From: Phaeobacter italicus
Lineage (GTDB): Bacteria; Pseudomonadota; Alphaproteobacteria; Rhodobacterales; Rhodobacteraceae
DNA length: 64,000 nt
Assembly (NCBI RefSeq): GCF_001258055.1
Contig: NZ_CVRM01000001.1
Coordinates: 1-64,000 of the forward strand
Reading direction: 5' to 3'
In this document: piece by piece, positions 60,965-64,000 of the stretch
Position numbering within the stretch: position 1 is the first letter of the stretch
Layout: each line of letters starts with the position of its first letter
The notes under the pieces: model-generated
The model's input: the letters and a program-made list of their open reading frames with translations, nothing else
What the model was told of the DNA's origin: nothing
The model's database searches: none
Program-made: the position numbers and the translations under genes

Positions 60965-61834
60965 ATGAAGAATCTGCTTCTCTCGACTGCAATCGCCCTG
61001 ACCCCTGCAAGCGCTGTTATGGCGGCTGATCACGGGGACATGTTCCGCGCCGAAGCGGACCCGATGGCGATCCACGCCTCCGAGTTTATTGGCATGCGGG
61101 TGTACCGCTCTGATGTGGAAACCGCCGCCGATGAATACGCTGGCGTGCAGCAGGACTGGGATGACATTGGCGAAATCAACGACGTTGTTCTGAACCGCGA
61201 TGGCACCGTTGACTCCATTCTGGTGGATATCGGCGGCTTCCTCGGCATCGGTGAAAACCAGGTGGCGGTTGACATGAAATCGGTGAAATTTGTCGCCGAC
61301 AGCTCCACTGCCGAAGATCTGGATGACTTTTTCCTCGTGATGGATGCTCCGGTTGATGCGCTGAAGGACGCGCCGACCTACGACTGGACCCGCCAGGTCG
61401 AAGCAGAGGCAGAAGAGCTGAAGCAGGAAACAGCTGCGGCGGCGGGTGAGCTGAAGGATGACGCGGATGCGCTGGCGAAAGATGCCGAGCAGACCGCCGA
61501 GAACGCAGCCGACAGTCTGAAAGACCCCTTCGTGAAGGACGGCTATGTTGAGGCATCTGCCGAAGCGCTGACCAGCGAAGAGCTGACCGGTGCACCGCTT
61601 TATGACAGCAAAGACGAATGGATCGGTGAAGTGTCGCAGATCAACCTGACGGAACAGGGCAAGGTGGACACGATCGTGGCTGACATCGGTGGCTTCCTTG
61701 GTCTTGGTGAAAAGCCGGTTGCGCTGAAGCTGGGTGAGATGGACATCCTGCGCTCTGACGATGGGGACAACCTGCGTGTCTATGTCTCCATGAGCAAGGC
61801 AGAGATGGAGCAGCTGCCTGAATACGAGAAGTAA
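60965..61834 (+). CDS. Exported protein with two PRC-barrel domains
   Basis: This 289-residue protein has a signal peptide (MKNLLLSTAIALTPASAVMAAD). A PRC-barrel at about residues 40-135 (GMRVYRSDVE...IGEINDVVLNRDG...ILVDIGGFLGIGENQVAV) and a second at about 200-285 (GAPLYDSKDEWIGEVSQINLTEQG...IVADIGGFLGLGEKPVAL) are joined by an acidic Ala/Glu-rich helix (VEAEAEELKQETAAAAGEL). The repeated DIGGFLG-GE box shows internal duplication. Similar proteins are common in Rhodobacteraceae and probably stabilise the envelope. AGAGGA precedes the ATG. Confidence 0.87.
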   Translation: MKNLLLSTAIALTPASAVMAADHGDMFRAEADPMAIHASEFIGMRVYRSDVETAADEYAGVQQDWDDIGEINDVVLNRDGTVDSILVDIGGFLGIGENQVAVDMKSVKFVADSSTAEDLDDFFLVMDAPVDALKDAPTYDWTRQVEAEAEELKQETAAAAGELKDDADALAKDAEQTAENAADSLKDPFVKDGYVEASAEALTSEELTGAPLYDSKDEWIGEVSQINLTEQGKVDTIVADIGGFLGLGEKPVALKLGEMDILRSDDGDNLRVYVSMSKAEMEQLPEYEK

Positions 61835-61948
61835 TCACGCCATTCTGTCCATTGGGCACAGGTTGGGGGTGCGGGGCGTATGCTCTGCGCCCCCAATCCT
61901 GTTGCGGGGGCTACGTGAGGGCAATGGCGGCGACAGCGGCGGTGTTCG

Positions 61949-62359
61949 TCAGCCCTGACCATAGGCATTTTCCAGCACCTCGACATGGCCTGTGCCATCC
62001 ACCAGTGCCACGTCGATGCGGCAGTCGGTGAGGCTGCCCTTTGGTTCGCCCTCCAGAAACCGTGCGGCGCTGAGCATCATGCGCTGCATCTGGGTTTCGC
62101 TGATGCGGGACACGGCGCTGTCACGGCTGCGGCTGTGCTTGACCTCGACAAAGATCACCATTGCGCCCTGCCGCAGGATCAGATCAATCTCGCTGCCGCC
62201 CTTGCGCCAGCGTCGGGCCGCGACCGTGCAGCCGATGCGTTCATAGTGGCGCGCGACCAGTTCCTCTGCCGCGTGGCCTGCGTGATGGGACTGTGCGCCA
62301 CGACGCTGCCGGGTGGTTCTCGCCCCTTTGTCAGAGCCTGCACCACCCTGCATGATCAC
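61949..62359 (-). CDS. yraN: YraN family (UPF0102) nuclease-like protein
   Basis: This 136-residue protein has the restriction-endonuclease-like fold: AGHAAEELVARHYERIGCTVAARRWR, then GSEIDLILRQGAMVIFVEVKHSRS carrying the D...E-x-K active-site set, and the helix VSRISETQMQRMMLSAARFL. Its biological role is unknown. The ATG overlaps the rsmI stop by 4 bp, so the two are translated together. In many proteobacteria rsmI, yraN and lpoA are neighbours, as here. Confidence 0.9.
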   Translation of the reverse strand: MIMQGGAGSDKGARTTRQRRGAQSHHAGHAAEELVARHYERIGCTVAARRWRKGGSEIDLILRQGAMVIFVEVKHSRSRDSAVSRISETQMQRMMLSAARFLEGEPKGSLTDCRIDVALVDGTGHVEVLENAYGQG

Positions 62360-63216
62360 CCCTCTCCCTTGGCGATTTCGAGCGCCAGTTGATAGATCTT
62401 GCGGCGTGGCATGTTGTGCATCTCTGCGACAATCGCGGCGGCGTCCTTGACCGAGTTCCCCTGCAGGGCCGCGCGCAGGTCGGTGTCCAGATCACCGTCG
62501 CTGACGCTGTCGCCGCGATGGCGGTCAACCAGAACCACGATCTCGCCCTTGACGGGGGCGTCCTCCAGCCCGGTGGCCAGGGTGGCCAGGCTGTCGCGGC
62601 GGATTTCTTCGAATTTCTTGGTCAGTTCACGGCAGAGCGCGGCGGGGCGGTCGCCCAGGACCTCGGCCATGTCGCGCAAAGAGGCGGCGACGCGTTTGGG
62701 CGATTCATAGAAGATCAGCGTGCCGGGCACGGCTGCCAGCTCTTCCAGCCGCTTGCGACGCGCGCCGCTGGCGTTGGGCAAAAACCCCGCAAAAAAGAAC
62801 GCATCCGTGGGCAGCCCCGCCAGAGTGAGGGCCGCAAGCGCCGCGGATGGGCCTGGCGCAACCGTCACGAGATGGCCGGCTTCGGCTGCGGCGCGGCTGA
62901 GATCATAGCCCGGATCGGCAATCAGCGGCATGCCCGCCTCGGATGCGTAGGCAACCGATTGCCCGTCGTCCAGCGCGGCGAGAAGCTTGGCCCTCGCGCC
63001 TGCACCACTGTGGTCGTGATAGGCCACAATGTGACGGTTGTTCAGCGGAACTCCGTGGATTTCCATCAACTTACGCAGGGACCGCGTGTCTTCTGCCGCG
63101 ATGACATCAGCGGATGCAAGCACATCCAACGCGCGCAAAGTGATGTCACGTGCAGTGCCAATGGGCGTTGCAACAAAGTAAAGGCCGCTAGGCAAATGGA
63201 CGATCTTGTGATTCAC
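62356..63216 (-). CDS. rsmI: 16S rRNA (cytidine-1402-2'-O)-methyltransferase
   Basis: This 286-residue methyltransferase modifies C1402 in the ribosomal P site. The N-terminal GLYFVATPIGTARDITLRALDVLASADVIAAEDTR, here split by its natural motifs, and DHSGAGARAKLLAALDDGQSVAYASEAGMPLIADPGY are diagnostic, as are FAGFLP and LIFYESPKR. The start is probably the GTG at 63216, because homologues begin a few residues before LPSGLYF. An ATG at 63321 would add a Gly-rich leader and overlap the divergent gene. Confidence 0.93.
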   Translation of the reverse strand: MNHKIVHLPSGLYFVATPIGTARDITLRALDVLASADVIAAEDTRSLRKLMEIHGVPLNNRHIVAYHDHSGAGARAKLLAALDDGQSVAYASEAGMPLIADPGYDLSRAAAEAGHLVTVAPGPSAALAALTLAGLPTDAFFFAGFLPNASGARRKRLEELAAVPGTLIFYESPKRVAASLRDMAEVLGDRPAALCRELTKKFEEIRRDSLATLATGLEDAPVKGEIVVLVDRHRGDSVSDGDLDTDLRAALQGNSVKDAAAIVAEMHNMPRRKIYQLALEIAKGEG

Positions 63217-63300
63217 GCTGGACCCGCCTTGTTGGTCGTTTATGATCCCTGAGGTACCACCACGGCGTACGCCGCCGGACAAGGGAGTTTCAAGTCCATT

Positions 63301-64000
63301 ATGTTTGCTGTTTTTAAACACGCCCGCAAGGCGGCTTTGGCCGCAGTGACGGCAGTATCGACGCTTGCGTTGGTAGCCTGCGACACCCTGCCGACCGGCA
63401 GTGGGCCCACCATCAACACATCAAAACCCGTTCCTGTTGCACTGTTGGTGCCGCGTGGCTCGGCTCAGGCGGGCGATGCTTTGCTTGCCCAGAGCCTTGA
63501 GAATGCGGCGCGTCTGGCGATTGCAGATCTGAACGGGGTGCAGATTGACCTGCGCATCTATGACACTGCGGGCAACCCACAGCAGGCCGCAACGGCAGCG
63601 ACCACAGCGATCAACGATGGCGCCCGTGTCATTTTGGGCCCGGTTTATGCAGAGGCTGCAAACGCCGCCGGTCTGGCAGCGGCGCAGCGCAACGTGAACG
63701 TTCTGGCGTTTTCCAACAACACCGCCATCGCGGGTGGCAACGTCTTTATTCTGGGTCCGACCTTTGACAACACCGCCCGCCGGCTGGCCGGCTATGCCGC
63801 CCGTCAGGGCAAGGGCAATATGGTGATTGTCAGCGGCAGCGACCCCGCCGGTCAGGCAGGGCGCGTCGCGATTGAACGGGCCGCTGCGGTGACGGGGGCC
63901 AATGTGGCTGGCGCTGTCAGCTACGAGCTGTCCCAGCAAGGCGTGATCAATGCGATCCCGACCATCCGCTCTTCTGTCGGCAGCAGCGGCGCGCAGTCGG
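63301..64000 (+). CDS. Penicillin-binding protein activator LpoA-like lipoprotein (partial)
   Basis: The reading frame starts at ATG 63301 and runs off the window, giving 233 residues. A lipoprotein signal (MFAVFKHARKAALAAVTAVSTLALVACD) ends in the lipobox L-V-A-C. The mature part, PVPVALLVPRGSAQAGDALLAQ, AARLAIADL, GARVILGPVYAEAANAAGLAA, LAFSNNTAIAGGNVFILG, is the periplasmic-binding fold of the LpoA/COG3107 family. In E. coli LpoA activates PBP1A from the outer membrane. It is divergent from rsmI, 84 bp apart. Confidence 0.88.
   Translation, partial: MFAVFKHARKAALAAVTAVSTLALVACDTLPTGSGPTINTSKPVPVALLVPRGSAQAGDALLAQSLENAARLAIADLNGVQIDLRIYDTAGNPQQAATAATTAINDGARVILGPVYAEAANAAGLAAAQRNVNVLAFSNNTAIAGGNVFILGPTFDNTARRLAGYAARQGKGNMVIVSGSDPAGQAGRVAIERAAAVTGANVAGAVSYELSQQGVINAIPTIRSSVGSSGAQS

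Overview
The window is high-GC alphaproteobacterial chromosome, most likely from the Roseobacter group of the Rhodobacteraceae. This rests on the protein families seen: a class I lysyl-tRNA synthetase, an RpoHII-type heat-shock sigma factor, a MoeB with a membrane segment, a DUF2254/GGCT pair, a DUF4864 protein and the gene order mreBCD-mrdA-rodA. It is mostly core housekeeping DNA, densely packed in short operons, with a few accessory patches. No prophage, CRISPR array or complete insertion sequence is present.

Layout. 1-5.7 kb: a short repeat pair that may be an insertion-sequence remnant, tRNA-Arg(UCU), a GNAT enzyme and a complex I accessory subunit, divergent from uvrB, then several small stress or envelope genes. 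5.7-9.4 kb: an exported beta-rich protein, a large beta-helix protein and a DUF4864 protein. 9.5-15.7 kb: class I lysS, a TerB-like protein, a GNAT enzyme, dacB, an EamA transporter and nadD. 15.7-20.8 kb is the most accessory-looking stretch: a KAP P-loop NTPase, two copies of a structured palindromic repeat on either side of ettA, a frameshifted gene coupled to ettA, and three related small membrane proteins in a row. 20.8-28.2 kb: trxC, a porin-like protein, an L,D-transpeptidase, a cold-shock protein, and tesA divergent from a YbbA/YbbP-type ABC system. 28.2-33.4 kb: an NsrR-like Rrf2 regulator divergent from a GGCT-DUF2254 pair with an FNR-like box between them, then gltX and a Tat-exported MBL hydrolase. 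33.5-39.7 kb: nadE, a secreted 19-repeat MORN protein, leuA with a leader peptide and attenuator, and rlmJ. 39.9-45.7 kb: the cell-shape operon mreB-mreC-mreD-mrdA-rodA. 45.8-54.7 kb: a glyoxalase-family gene with ghrA, an M3 peptidase, an amino-acid ABC receptor and permease without an ATPase, and coaBC-dut-moeB. 54.8-64 kb: rpoH(II), cobU with a phosphatase gene, a GST, comM/yifB, gshB, a double PRC-barrel protein, and rsmI-yraN divergent from an lpoA-like lipoprotein gene cut by the window end.

Common themes are cell-wall growth and remodelling (dacB, L,D-transpeptidase, mre/mrd/rod, lpoA-like), thiol and oxidative stress (trxC, gshB, GST, GGCT, rpoHII), cofactor synthesis (nadD, nadE, coaBC, cobU, moeB) and translation (lysS, gltX, ettA, rlmJ, rsmI). 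The observations most worth a second look are the leucine attenuator in front of leuA, the two structured repeats with compensating base changes, the ettA-coupled frameshifted gene, and the run of three paralogous small membrane proteins. All functions are read from sequence motifs and remembered family features; no database search was run.
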